A stretch of 64,000 nucleotides of DNA, from assembly GCA_964006375.1 (NCBI GenBank), contig OZ023267.1:31229094-31293093 (forward strand). The letters are read 5' to 3'. The position numbers and the translations under genes are program-made. This DNA comes from Tillus elongatus. Its lineage: Eukaryota > Arthropoda > Insecta > Coleoptera > Cleridae. Below are positions 16,367 through 28,984 of this stretch, in pieces. How positions within the stretch are numbered: the first letter of the stretch is position 1; each line of letters begins with the position of its first letter. The notes below the pieces were generated by a model, which worked only from the letters and a program-made list of their open reading frames with translations, made no database searches and was not told the DNA's origin.

Positions 16367-16492
16367 TTTTTTTCTACTATGTAGGGTATACCGGTAACCA
16401 GATTGATGCCTGCTTGGATTAAAGAGGCAGATTTGCTATTAAAAACATTTTAATGAAAATTCACTTCCGTAACGCACTTGCTCCGTTCAGAC
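16367..16492 (+). repeat. Extra copy of the last ~125 bp of R behind U6
   Basis: Repeats GGTATACCGGTAACCAG, GATGCCTGCTT and the terminal motif (AACGCACTTGCTCCGTTCAG). Same arrangement as behind U3, but more diverged. Confidence 0.65.
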
Positions 16493-16499
16493 CTTTTTA

Positions 16500-17215
16500 T
16501 TTTGCTCTGATTGCTTTGAAACGTTTACATATAAGCATTAGGTAGTCTCGCGCTGTGGGCTTTACAAACATAGTGGGAAATGCAGTAAAAGACGAAATGG
16601 GTTTAGTGAAAGGTCGCTATAGTTTTAATGTTACTAAATTCTACTCTTAAATATAAAGCAAGTGGATTTGCTACAGCAAACTCAAGTGCAACGGTTGAAA
16701 AGCATCGAAATGAAAGTGCATTAGTGTTATGTTAAATTGAAAAAAGCTTTCGGTCTTTGAAGGTTTAAAGGAATAAATTGTCGTCACATTTGAACACACG
16801 TTTGCGCTTAAACAAATTGCATCTTGTAAAAACAACGATGATTATTGCATCTTAAAATTTCTACCTTTGTCGTTTGTAAATTATCTTTTTCCTTGAATGA
16901 CGAGAATTCACCATTAATGTAATTTGTAATTGTAATTATACAGTGCTTTCGAAAACTAACAAATAAATCGATTATTTCTGAAATTGCGAGTTTTTTGAAA
17001 AAATCTTCTGACACGTCGACTTTGTTTTTAACAAAGACACTTTTTGACATACGACCCATATTTGTGACATCATCGTTGTTCGAGATTTGACGTCACCAAC
17101 GATTTTTTTTAATGGTAACCCCCAATTTCGACCACGATTACATTAGCATAAGTATGTAGGTTAGACAAAAAAATGAAGAAAAACGATCTTAAATTACAAA
17201 ATACTAAATTTAATG
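16500..17215. other. Probable 3' flank of D2; no coding function seen
   Basis: AT-rich. It contains a minus-strand 83-codon frame (16808-17059) without recognisable domain and two TGACGTCACCAACGA-like or TGACATCATCG motifs near 17070-17105. It probably belongs to the D2 transposon, since its transposase ends at about 17216, but I could not find a matching inverted arm on the other side. Confidence 0.4.
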
Positions 17216-18299
17216 ATAATAATTATGTAAAAACTCAACCAAACGTTCAAATTGTGCATCGTTCGCTGCCTGACAGTAGCCAAGACGATTAATGATCATA
17301 GTCAATAACCTCAGGAGGTATACGATGTATCTCTTGACGAATTCTTGCTCTTAAATCTTATAAATTCTCCGGTCTATTAACGTATACCTTGATTTTTAAG
17401 TATCCCCACAAGAAGTGATCTAGGGTGTCAAATTTGGCGATATAGCTGGCCACTTAATCGGCCCCCTTCTCCCTATCCAACGATTCGGGAACACCACATC
17501 TAAATAAGCACGGACAGGTGTTGCATAATGGGGAGCTGCACCATCGTGTTGAAAGAAAATGTCATTTATCGGAAGATCACGTTCCTCTATATCTGGATAT
17601 AAAGTTATTACTACAGAAATAAGGTCTTCGCGAAGAAAATCCAAATATTTTGCACCAGTAAGGTTCACGTCAAAGAAATAGAGACCCAGAATTCTTCCAT
17701 CGACTATTCCACACCACACATTAACTTTTTAAGGACGTTGAGTGTGATACTCCATCATCCATCGGGGATCAGTAGCCCAATAACGGCAGTCTTGCCTATT
17801 GACATGGCCGTTCAAAACAAACGTAGCCTTGCCAGAAAATTAGTTTTTTTACGAAAATATTATTAGTGCATAGTTCTTCCATTTGCCCGCAGAATTGATT
17901 TCGCCGACCAAAGTCGTCTTCAGATAGCTCATGAACAAGGCATAGCTTATAAGGATGATAGTTTGCTTTTATTATAATTTTGTGAACTGTGGACGCTGCC
18001 ATATTGAAATCAGAAGCCAATTGGTTAAGTGTTGAGTAATGATTTTCCTGTATTGCCAACAAAACGTTAAGTTGATCTTCTTCTGATTTTGAAGGTCCAC
18101 CAGATTTAGGAAGATCACGAACATGCACGAAGTTACGGTATTTAGGCTCAATATTGCTTACAATGCTTTGGCTAATGGGATGCCGATCAGGATGAGTTTC
18201 GTTGAACAATTCAACTACTTCTTGTTGGGTGCGCATCCTGTCTCCAAATCCGATCATGCAAAGAATTTCAATTCGTTCTCGTTTAGTTAATTTAACCAT
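17216..18299 (-). pseudogene. D2: DDE transposase of a mariner-related element, decayed
   Basis: Best start is MVKLTKRERIEIL at 18299, not the upstream ATG at 18374. The N-terminal helix-turn-helix region (RMRTQQEVVELFNETHP) is followed by a second HTH (TLNQLASDFNMAASTVHKII). The frame changes near 17800, where GHVNRQDCRYWATDP follows; then comes a stop, then VNVWCGIVDGRILG and the second catalytic box FFQHDGAAPHYA, RWIGRRGPIKWP and SPNLTP. The third catalytic Asp (normally SPDL) reads Asn. The C-terminal tail continues with stops to about 17216. Several independent lesions mean it is inactive. Confidence 0.8.
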
Positions 18300-18419
18300 T
18301 CTTGTATACTCAATAAACACTTCACGCACACTGCCTTTGCCAAACAAAACAAAAGAACTAAAGAAATAACTCAAAAAAACCGAAAAAACTATTTACCGAA
18401 GTACGATTTCAAGTTTTTA

Positions 18420-18480
18420 TCTGACAGCAATAAAAATGTTCGGGACTTAGCAAGAGCGTTATTGTAATGAATTTGCATAA
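18420..18480 (-). repeat. Solo R terminal motif, reversed
   Basis: GGGACTTAGCAAGAGCGTTA followed by TTGTAATGAATTT resembles the reverse of the R 3' terminus. No R body is attached. Confidence 0.5.
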
Positions 18481-20300
18481 GAATAATATATCATAGTGAT
18501 TTAGCCTTGTATTCAAAGTTAGAAAACGTTACTTTATTTAATTAGGAACGGTAAAAAATAAGGTAAAGAACGGCAAGCAAAACATGACCTCTAACGTAAA
18601 TATTTATACAGTAATTTGGATACAAAACTGAACAAAACAGTTTATAAACAGGAAATATACTCAACAATACACTAGAATGCTGAACATAAAAAAAATTCTG
18701 TGTTTCTTGCATTGAGAGTGATTGTATGCATTCAGAAGGAGAAGAACAACCCCCAGGATAAAGAGGGTTTCTGGCCCTTAGCCAAAACCATGGGGGGTTC
18801 TCCTTCCCCTCCATGCATAAAACTACCTTCAAAGCATAAAGCACAAGAAAAATTTCTTGAGAGCAACCCCCAAGAAAGTTACTGGACCGGGGCGAATATG
18901 GGTGTTGTTCGGGGCAAACAGGGTTTAAAGGAAGTTATGCTGCAAAATGTGAAAACCGCATCTTTTCAAAATCCGACTAAATGTTTTTTTAAATCATTTT
19001 CCACTCATATTTCCTCCCCGTCCAGCAACCATATTAATTCTTGGTCCCTTTAGTTTCTTAGGGGTTGTTTGCACCAAATTTGTCTTGTGGCTTGTGCATC
19101 CAATGAGGGTTCTCAGCATGTTTCCGAAAAAAAATCTAAAAACCCTCCTTGCAGTAAACTGTAAATTTACCGAAATTACATTTCACATTGTCGCCTATAA
19201 TCTCTTCTTCAGATAATATCGAATATAGCACTGAAGTAAATAAATTCACTTGCTGTTGCACTCCTTTTTTTATTTTTATATTACATATATAAGCCTAAGA
19301 TAAGTAAGTATAATAAAGGGGGACCCTTAATTAACTTTGGGGGTAGAAAAACTTAAAAGTAGAGAAGACATTTAGATCGTGCCTGTGTGCACACAAAATA
19401 TAGTAAAATAAATTAGAAAATCTATTAAAAAACAATAGTTTTACGATATTATTTTAAATAAACCAATAGGCGTACGTTGCGCGGCTATTTCGCAATTCGC
19501 GAGTGTATTAATCTAGGTTTTGTCCAAGACTACACTGAAATCCAGTCGACGCCGAAAGCAAGTACCTTTTGAATTAAGCTCGATAGGTTTGGACACTAAA
19601 CAACCGTAGGTAGGTCTAATTTAAGCAGGACTGTACCTGTTTGAAACGTACTATGTGAGAAACACAGAAAGTGCTATTTACTAAACTCACTAAAAAAACT
19701 ATCCTACGAAATCATCGATAATAAAATTGATGGATCTAATAACTTATATATCAGTATCGTTCTCATGTTTTGAGCAGGTTTTGATACTTGCAGAGAACAT
19801 TGCCGCATGCTAAAATTCAGCGCTTTTAAAAACATTGTCCCGGTATTATAAAAGAAATTGTTAGTTGATTGTACAAATGCCTCCATCTATAACATTTTGT
19901 GCTAACTAGAGCAGTTGTGACAACATACTACCTGGTTCCGCACCGAGATGGCTTCCCTGTCTACGTTCTCGCATGTTGCATTAATACTTGCAACTTCCAT
20001 TGTTTAGATTTTTATAGACCATTTACTTTAATGTCATAGCAGTACAGGTAACATCATCTGTCTTTGTCCAACATTGTAGATATTGCATTACAGAATTTGA
20101 AGTGATGTCGAGGATCATTTTAATTTTAATTTCGAATAATTTTTCTTTGATCAAAAGACTTGAAAATTGGTACAGAACTATGTCTGTATATGTTCTTTTA
20201 ATTTGTAAATATTCGTTTCAATCACTTAAAGAATTTGAGAGATATTGCCTTTTAAAAAATATTTTTTTAATTTTTTGTTACGAACAATTGGGCGTTAAGA
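18480..20300. other. Intergenic; one interspersed repeat at about 19860-19960
   Basis: No recognised gene. A 117-codon plus frame (18700-19053) has no domain I know and no coding signature. The segment at 19860-19960 (GTTGTGACAACATACTAC, TGGTTCCGCA) recurs at about 24640, 56900 (reversed) and 61260, so it is an interspersed repeat. Confidence 0.5.
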
Positions 20301-20392
20301 TCTGCTGAACGAACTCATCCAAACCATTAACAAAATAAGGGTAATTCCCAAATATGGTTCAAATCAGTGAAGTATTTTTTGAGTTATCGGTT

Positions 20393-20394
<2 letters not shown>
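20300..20394 (-). repeat. R fragment, reversed, left of G2
   Basis: Reverse of the block after (TA)n in R units: TATTTTTTGAGTTATCGGT at about 20370, preceded by sequence matching AACGAACTCATCCAAACC. With the (TA)n that follows, it shows G2 inserted into the microsatellite of an R unit. Confidence 0.6.

Positions 20395-20486
<92 letters not shown>
20395..20486. repeat. (TA)n tract, left half, split by G2
   Basis: Pure AT dinucleotides ending exactly at the left LTR. The other half is at 24358-24434. Confidence 0.95.
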
Positions 20487-20490
<4 letters not shown>

Positions 20491-20733
20491 TTCGATGTTG
20501 TTTTGTAATAACTTTTATTACTATTAATACACCAGCTCACAATATTAATTAACATTTATTTAGACAAGTGTACAGCTACTTACATGTGACCGGGCTACTA
20601 CGACCATCGTCATCTGTCATCTGCCGTGTGTCATGGAGGAACCACGTCTCTATGGCTCACCTCGTACAGATAAGGATGGTTACTAAAGCCGTATTCACAT
20701 CTTAATGTAAAGTAAGTTTACACATATGTGACA
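20487..20733 (-). repeat. G2 LTR (3' LTR of the minus-strand element)
   Basis: 247 bp with TG/CA ends. On the plus strand it is followed by a pyrimidine-rich tract, TCCCTTTTTTTCCC, which is the element's polypurine tract. Confidence 0.95.
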
Positions 20734-20822
20734 TCCCTTTTTTTCCCAAAATATTAAATAACATTTCTCACAAAATTAATATTTAAATTTAATTATGATA
20801 AAACAAAACACAAGATCTAAAA

Positions 20823-21347
20823 TTACTCTCCAAACCTAACAGGCTTGATAACACTACGTCCAAAACGAGTTTTGTAAGCATTATTAACACTATCACTGTC
20901 ACAATTCACTTTCGTTACAGTTGGGGTTTTATAATTTGACTTTGGTTCAAATTGTACTGGCTGTGTATCATCACGATTTAAACTGGACTGATTTAGAGTA
21001 TCTTTGTTATCATTACTATTGTTTACAGTTTGAGGAATAATATCAGAATCCGGTAATGGCTGAACTTTAAAGGGATTTAAAGATGGCTTTAAAAATGATG
21101 AATTCCTTCTATAAAGATTCCGATTTTCATCTCGTACTAAATATGATCTAGGAGTACTGTGAGGTGCTATAATTTCAGCAGGAACCCAATAATTGTCCTT
21201 TCTAAGCATCACACTCTGACCTTGATCAAAGTCGACACGATTTTTAGAATTTATATCATAATACTCCTTTACCTTTTCCTTTTTGCGTTTAGGCTTTGCA
21301 TCAGAAATGGGAAGTTCAAATTCAACAGAATGGATAATGTCACTCAT
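20823..21347 (-). pseudogene. G2 pol end: RNase H-to-integrase joint fused to integrase C-terminus
   Basis: The first residues (MSDIIHSVEFELPISD) are the segment that normally follows RNase H in this Gypsy lineage. At about residue 17 the frame passes straight into a Lys-rich integrase C-terminal domain (KPKRKKEK, VMLRKDNYWVPAEIIAPHSTPRSY, YRRNSSFLKP). The whole HHCC zinc domain and D,D-35-E core, several hundred residues, is missing, yet the join stays in frame. The frame is separated from the upstream pol frame by a change in an A-run near 21370. It cannot integrate without help from an intact relative. Confidence 0.85.
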
Positions 21348-21361
21348 TTCAGGGTCATCCT

Positions 21362-23200
21362 TTATAGGTTTTTTATAAATGATCTAGAAAGAAGATCTGC
21401 TATAAACATAAGTTTACCTGGTAGGTATTCAACTTTAAAGTTATATTTTAGTACTTTTAATTTAAGACGTTGTAATCTACTACTGACATTACATATTTCT
21501 TTTTGGCTTATTGCAACTAATGGTTTATGATCTGTTTTTACTAATACTTTTCTGCCATAAATATAATGATGAAATTTATTTAAGCAACATGAAATGGATA
21601 GAAATTCTTTTTCTATTTGTGCCCATTTATTTTCTGTTTCTGTGAGACTGCGAGAGCAAAAGGCTATAGGCTTGCCATTTTGTAATAGACAACCACCTAC
21701 ACCATTTTGACTAGCATCTGACTGTATCTCTATAGGCAAATTTCCATCAAATATTTGTAAAGTAGGAATTTCTGTAATTAACTTTTTTATCTTCACAAAC
21801 TGTTCAGAGTGATCTTCAGTCCATAGCCATGGAACATTATTTTTTATTAAACTTCTGAAGGAGGCTAAAATATTTGACAAATCAGGTAAGTATTTTGTTA
21901 AATAATTAATCATCCCTAGTATTCTTAATAGGTCCTTTTTGTCTTGAGGTTCTTTAAGTGCAAGTATGGCTTGAACATACTCAGGATCAGGCCTAACACC
22001 CTCTTCTGAAAAAATCTGTCCTACACATTTTACTGAACTAACTTTGTATTGCACTTTATTTTTATTAAATTTTATGCCAAACTCTTCGGCACTTTTTACA
22101 ACTAATTTCAGAATTTTATCGTGTACTTCCATAGTTTTTTCAGCTATTATAAAATCATCAAAGTATATACCTACTTGTAAGTCCCCAAATATTTTCTCGT
22201 TTATTCTCTGGAATACTTCAGGACTAACAGACAAACCAAATGGTAATCTTTTGAAAGAGTACTTACCAAATGGGGTTATAAACGTACACAATTTGCTGCT
22301 TTCTAAATCTAATGGCACATGATAAAACCCTTCTTTTAAATCCAAAACAGTAAATATCTTTTTGCCCTGCAATTTCAATCCTAACTCCTCAATAGTAGGT
22401 ATCAGAAATTGATCTGTGCAAATGTACTTATTTAGATCTACCGGATCTAAACATAACCTAAGTGAACCATCATTCTTTTCTACAATAACTAGATTGTTGA
22501 CCCACTCAGTTGGTTCATCCCTTTTAGTGATAATACCTCTTAGCTCAAGATTATCAAGAGTCTTTTTTAACTTTGGTTTAACTGTGTCTGGAACCCTTCT
22601 GCAAGAGCTGACTACTGGAATAGCATTTTTATTTAATATTAATTTATACTTAAATGGAACTTTACCAGTACCCTCAAAAACATTTATATGATTTTTGATA
22701 AACTCTGTTTTATTACCACCATTATTACTAGGCGGAATTTGCTTAATTTCATTGACAACATCTACTCTATTTAGTAATTTTAATTTAACACATGTATTAA
22801 GCCCAAGTATCGGCATGCTATTAACATCAACCAATACAAATTTGACCTTACAAAACTGATTTTTAATTTCGCATCTTAATATTACACTACCTATTGTTTT
22901 TAATTTATTATCTCCATATGTAATTAGTGACACATCATTTTTTTCTATGCTACTATTATCAATACCAAGTTTTTCAAAAATTCTTATAGGCAAACAATTA
23001 CAATTTGCTCCACTATCTAACTTAAAAACAATTTTCTTATGGTTGATTTTGACATCAATTGTCCAAAGATTATTTTCTTTATTCTTACAATCAATATTAT
23101 CTAACATAATAAAGTCAATATAAGGTTCATTATCACTATTATCAGTTGAATTTTCATTTACATGTATTTCATGTAGCTGTTTTCGATTAAATTTTTCTCA
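21362..23200 (-). CDS. G2 pol: protease, reverse transcriptase, RNase H
   Basis: 581-codon open frame from 23107, and open upstream to about 23200. Protease: VFKLDSGANCNCLP with the active-site Asp. RT: NDGSLRLCLDPVDLNKY, FTVLDLKEGFYHVPL, RLPFGLSVSPEVFQR and catalytic YFDDFII. RNase H: EIQSDASQNGVGGCLL, AFCSRSLTETENKWAQIEKE, KTDHKPLVAI and FIADLLSRSF. All catalytic residues I can check are present, which suits a young copy. Translation probably enters by a -1 frameshift from gag (see 23188-23194). It ends at 21362, where an A-run shifts the frame out of the RNase H/integrase joint. Confidence 0.92.
23188..23194 (-). promoter_or_regulatory. Candidate -1 ribosomal frameshift heptamer between gag and pol
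   Basis: On the minus strand the gag/zinc-knuckle frame reads GAG AAA AAT TTA ATC. A AAT TTA fits the X XXY YYZ pattern, and slipping back one base puts the ribosome exactly in the protease frame, which is open from here. The gag frame reaches a stop about ten codons further on. Confidence 0.55.
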
Positions 23201-23214
23201 CTAATATTATTTTT

Positions 23215-23520
23215 ATTAACAAATATATCCTTATTATAATTTGTATTTGTACCCTTATTATAATTTATATTTTTACACCCTATTGTGAAATGATTAGGCT
23301 TGTGACAATTTCTACAAATCCTACCATAGGCAGGACATTGTCTTTGGCCATGATTAGTACCACATTTAAAGCAATCATAATTATTATTATTTACAGTCTT
23401 ATTAATTATCCTACCTATTGTTTTACTTACAATAGCATCTACCTCAACAGTGTTTCTTAGTCCCTTGAGCTGATATTTACTTGCCTCTGTTGAACGACAC
23501 TGTCTCTCAGCCTCTGCTAA
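23215..23520 (-). pseudogene. G2 gag C-terminus with two zinc knuckles
   Basis: Minus-strand frame with AEAERQCRSTEASKYQLKGL, then CFKCGTNHGQRQC (CX2CX3HX4C) and CRNCHKPNHFTIGC (CX2CX4HX4C), nucleic-acid-binding knuckles of Gag nucleocapsid. It is continuous in sense with the gag frame upstream, but a one-base frame change near 23545 separates them. Confidence 0.85.
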
Positions 23521-23522
23521 CG

Positions 23523-23990
23523 TTAAATTTGGAATAACAATCTGCCTTGGAGCTGCACATCTCTAATGCTACTTACAATTTTATCCCTTACCAGTGAGTC
23601 TAATAAGTTCTGGAAATCACAACTTTTTGCTAACATTTTAACATCTGTCAGAAAATGGTCAAATTCTTCATTCTCTTCTTGCTTTCTGACAAAAAACTTG
23701 AAACGATCGTAAGTTTCATTTCTCAACGGTCTGCAGTATTCTTTGAAAGCATTTAACACTACATCATATTTCATTCTATCCTCTTCTGTTAATTCTAAAG
23801 TTTCATAAATATCCTGGGCCTCTTCCCCAGCTAGGTTTAAAAATATTGCAATCTTAGTGGGTTCATCTTTGGCACTAAACCCTGTTGCAGCCATGTAAAT
23901 TTTAAAACTATTCATGAATTTATCGAAGTTTTGACTTGCATTGTGATCAAAATTTATATTTTTAGGTGGTTTGAACGCTGATGCCTCCAT
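23523..23990 (-). CDS. G2 gag N-terminal part
   Basis: 155 codons from an ATG 120 bp inside the right LTR. Contains FDKFMNSFKIYMAATGF, FLNLAGEEAQDIYETL and RFKFFVRKQEENEEFDHFLTDVKMLAKSCDF, the Gag capsid region common to Gypsy elements of many animals. It ends early because of a frame change near 23545; the knuckle domain follows in another frame. Confidence 0.85.
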   Translation of the reverse strand: MEASAFKPPKNINFDHNASQNFDKFMNSFKIYMAATGFSAKDEPTKIAIFLNLAGEEAQDIYETLELTEEDRMKYDVVLNAFKEYCRPLRNETYDRFKFFVRKQEENEEFDHFLTDVKMLAKSCDFQNLLDSLVRDKIVSSIRDVQLQGRLLFQI

Positions 23991-24110
23991 TTTTATCGGC
24001 GTTTTACGTTCACGTTATCACGTTACACACAAGGTCAACGTACCTTTACAGCAAATTCTCTTAATTGTGGAACTACTTTGTGTGGATTCTTTACATAAAA
24101 CCTGACACCA

Positions 24111-24353
24111 TGTTTTAGATGTTGTTTTGTAATAACTTTTATTACTATTGATACACCAGCTCACAATATTAATTAACATTTATTTAGACAAGTTTACAGC
24201 TACTTACATGTGACCGGGCTACTACGACCATCGTCATCTGTCATCTGCCGTGTGTCATGGAGGAACCACGTCTCTATGGCTCACCTCGTACAGATCAGGA
24301 TGGTTACTAAAGCCGTATTCACATCTTAATGTAAAGTAAGTTTACACATATGT

Positions 24354-24357
<4 letters not shown>
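24111..24357 (-). repeat. G2 LTR (5' LTR of the minus-strand element)
   Basis: 247 bp, the same length as the left LTR. The primer-binding site lies immediately inside it, at about 24099-24110. Confidence 0.95.

Positions 24358-24434
<77 letters not shown>
24358..24434. repeat. (TA)n tract, right half, split by G2
   Basis: AT dinucleotides start directly at the LTR end, completing the tract interrupted at 20486. Confidence 0.95.
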
Positions 24435-24436
<2 letters not shown>

Positions 24437-24442
<6 letters not shown>

Positions 24443-24860
24443 CCAATAAAAGTAAATTGTCAGCCCTGGCTAATTAGGGCGAAACCGGTCTACGGTTCTA
24501 ATTGTGGTGAGAATACATCTAGCCTTACATACTTTGCCCCTATATTAGGGTAGAAATGGGCTAGGACTGACAATTTACTAAATTGTTAGTTGGTTGTATA
24601 CAGTCTCTATTTTTTAACACTTTGTGTTATTTGGAGCTGGCGTGACAACATACTACTTGGTTCCGCAACTAGTTGGCAGCACGTTATTTCGTGTCTTACC
24701 ACTCAATGTTGGAAGGCTGGCTACCATAGCCGTACTACTTTATAGGTGTATTGTTACTACAATTAGTATGCCGTACTGACCAGCTCTAATTAGAGCGAAA
24801 CCGGTCTACGGTTCTAATTGTGGTGAGAATGCATCTAGCCTTACAGTATATTGTTGCTCA
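24437..24860. repeat. Interspersed repeat with duplicated GCGAAACCGGTCTACGG module
   Basis: The module GCGAAACCGGTCTACGG/TTCTAATTGTGGTGAGAA/CATCTAGCCTTACA occurs twice (about 24470-24535 and 24790-24850), with a partial reversed copy at about 57045-57072. The first copy lies between inverted arms GTAAATTGTCAG (about 24450) and CTGACAATTTAC (about 24572), suggesting a small MITE-like unit. Between the copies lies the GTGACAACATACTAC repeat. Confidence 0.55.
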
Positions 24861-24869
24861 CCGTTCCAA

Positions 24870-27036
<2,167 letters not shown>

Positions 27037-27044
27037 ATCTGTTT

Positions 27045-28975
27045 TTTATTGTTTTGCCTTAGGACTTGTCGGCGTCTTTGCCGCCCGATAGCACCACAGC
27101 CTTGGCTTATTGTGGGTGCTCTTTGTCTTTTCTACTCCACCCATTCCAAAACCACTGCGCCTAGAACTAGTCTGCACACCAATTGGTCGGGTGAACTTTA
27201 TATTGTTCTGTCGCCGGTCTAGGTTGTCCGTAGATCAGTTGTATTTTGCGGTCCAGAGCTTTACACTCGCACAAGATGTGCTGTGCTGGTTCCTCCCCCT
27301 CGCCGCAAGTTTGCATGCCAGGTCCCCCTCGAACCCTCCATTTTACGCAAGTGTTTCTTGATAACCATGTGTCCCGTCAAGAGTCCTGTTATGTTCCTGG
27401 GCTGTCCTCTGCTAAGATTATGCAGCTCCACAGCTCTCTTTGAACTGGGTTCCTCAATTACTTCCCATGTCTGAGCCCTGGACAGTCTGCCTAGTACACA
27501 TCATGTTCTTTTCTGACCCAGGACTTAATGGATCCCCGGTTCTGGTCCCATAAATGGTCCTTCCGACCCTCTAGTCGCGAAACTCCCAGCTTCTTCATTG
27601 CCTTTGACCCCTGAGTGTTCCGACACCCAAATGAGGGTGGCATCATTCTGCCCAGCCAGGTCGCTCGTCTCATCTAGCCATTCACTTACCCGTCTGCAGT
27701 ATACCCGTGGGCTACTTAGGACCTTAAAGGCTGCCTGGCAGGTCCAGCAACACCTCCATGGCGGCTGTTGGGGTTGAAGTCATAGCCCCCGTGATGCCGA
27801 GGCAATGCATCTTTTGGATCTTGCCTAGTTATTGTTTGGCACTGGATTGTGTCACCTTAGGCCATAAGACTAGTGCCGCGTATGTTAGCGATGTTCTGAC
27901 CACNNNNNNNNNNNNNNNNNNNNNNNNNNNNNNNNNNNNNNNNNNNNNNNNNNNNNNNNNNNNNNNNNNNNNNNNNNNNNNNNNNNNNNNNNNNNNNNNN
28001 NNNNNNNNNNNNNNNNNNNNNNNNNNNNNNNNNNNNNNNNNNNNNNNNNNNNNNNNNNNNNNNNNNNNNNNNNNNNNNNNNNNNNNNNNNNNNNNNNNNN
28101 NNNCCTTGTGTACAGCCAGTGTGTCATATTAGGTCTTAGTCTCCACGTTTTTCCGTATAGCCGCCTAGTGACGGCTAGAGTCATAACTGCCTTACGCAGT
28201 ATTTTTTCAACGTAACTATTCCAGGCTAACTTAGATTTCAATACGACCCCAAGATATTTTACCTCCCTGGCCATTGGGATGTTTGTAACGTATAAAGTAC
28301 GATTTGTGTGTCTCTTCCACTTCCTCCTGCTCGTAAACGGTATGACGCTTGCTTTCTCGGGGCTCACCCCAAGCCCTTGGCCAACTCTCCACATTTCCAC
28401 CACTTTCAGTGCTGTCTGCGTGCGCTCCCACACTGACTGTGTAACCTTTCCTTGGACTGTGATGACAATGTCGTCCGCATAGCCCTGTACCTCGCACCTG
28501 CCTTCCGAGAGCATCTCTAGCAGGCCGTCACGACTAGGGAGCAGAGCAGGGACGACAGAACGGTCCCCTCCGGACACCCCGCCGCGACCCCCGCTAGCAT
28601 AGTCCCTTCCGCGAGTGAAGTGAACGCCACCCTGTCCCTAAGCATGGAACAGATCCACCTTCAGCAGGCCAGCTCTATTCCCCGCTCCCTGACAGCTACC
28701 AGTACCGATCCGAATTAGCTGTTGCTAAAGGCTCCCTCTATGTCTAAGGCCCCCAGCGCTACCTCCCTCTTCTCCAGCGCATTCTCCAGTTTCATAACCA
28801 GTTGGTGTAGTGCTGTTTCTGTGAAGACTTCTGCTCTATATACATATTGTCCGCAGTGTATGTGATATGCTTCCAGTACACCGTCCCTAATCAGCCGATC
28901 AAGCAGTTTTGTGTGTGTGATGATGAGTGTGTGTGTAATTGGTTGCTTCCTGAATTCCGCCACATCCACAGTTTT
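27045..28975 (-). pseudogene. LOA/R1-like non-LTR retrotransposon, 5'-truncated, with assembly gap
   Basis: Minus-strand RT pieces: QYVYRAEVFTETALHQLV and GALDIEGAFSNS (28720-28900), then, after a frame change, CEVQGYADDIVITVQGK with the YADD catalytic box (about 28450-28500) and REVKYLGVVLKSKLAWN, RRLYGKTWRLRP (28100-28300). Downstream of the N gap come ITGAMTSTPTAAMEVLLDLP (27735-27800), a degenerate RNase H box (WVSEHSGVKGNEEAG, about 27610) and the C-terminal gag-like tail (TGLLTGHMVIKKHLRK ... HILCECKAL, about 27270-27390). The order RT, thumb, RNase H, Cys-rich tail fits LOA/R1-type elements. The 3' end is followed by a microsatellite. Confidence 0.85.
27904..28103. other. Assembly gap, 200 N
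   Basis: Run of 200 N inside the LINE; its round length suggests a placeholder gap of unknown true size. Confidence 1.
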
Positions 28976-28984
28976 TTAAAACCC

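Larger units (their letters stand above)
20487..24357 (-). mobile_element. G2: Ty3/Gypsy LTR retrotransposon with internal deletion
   Basis: Two 247-bp LTRs (20487-20733 and 24111-24357) begin TG and end CA and differ at four positions by my reading (about 98.4% identity). The internal region reads on the minus strand: primer-binding site beside the right LTR (TGGTGTCAGG, which fits a tRNA 3' end, possibly tRNA-Leu), gag, zinc knuckles, protease, RT, RNase H, integrase C-terminus, and a polypurine tract beside the left LTR (20734-20749). Both flanks are (TA)n, so the target was an AT microsatellite. Young but defective, because the integrase core is missing. Confidence 0.93.

Noticed and set aside
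16808..17059. 83-codon minus-strand frame
   Set aside because: No known domain, and it lies in the probable untranslated end of D2; probably chance.
18700..19053. 117-codon plus-strand gene
   Set aside because: No recognisable domain, no splice or start context, low-complexity composition; left as unannotated sequence.
22044..22691. Plus-strand frames of about 91 codons
   Set aside because: Antisense shadows of the G2 RT frame.
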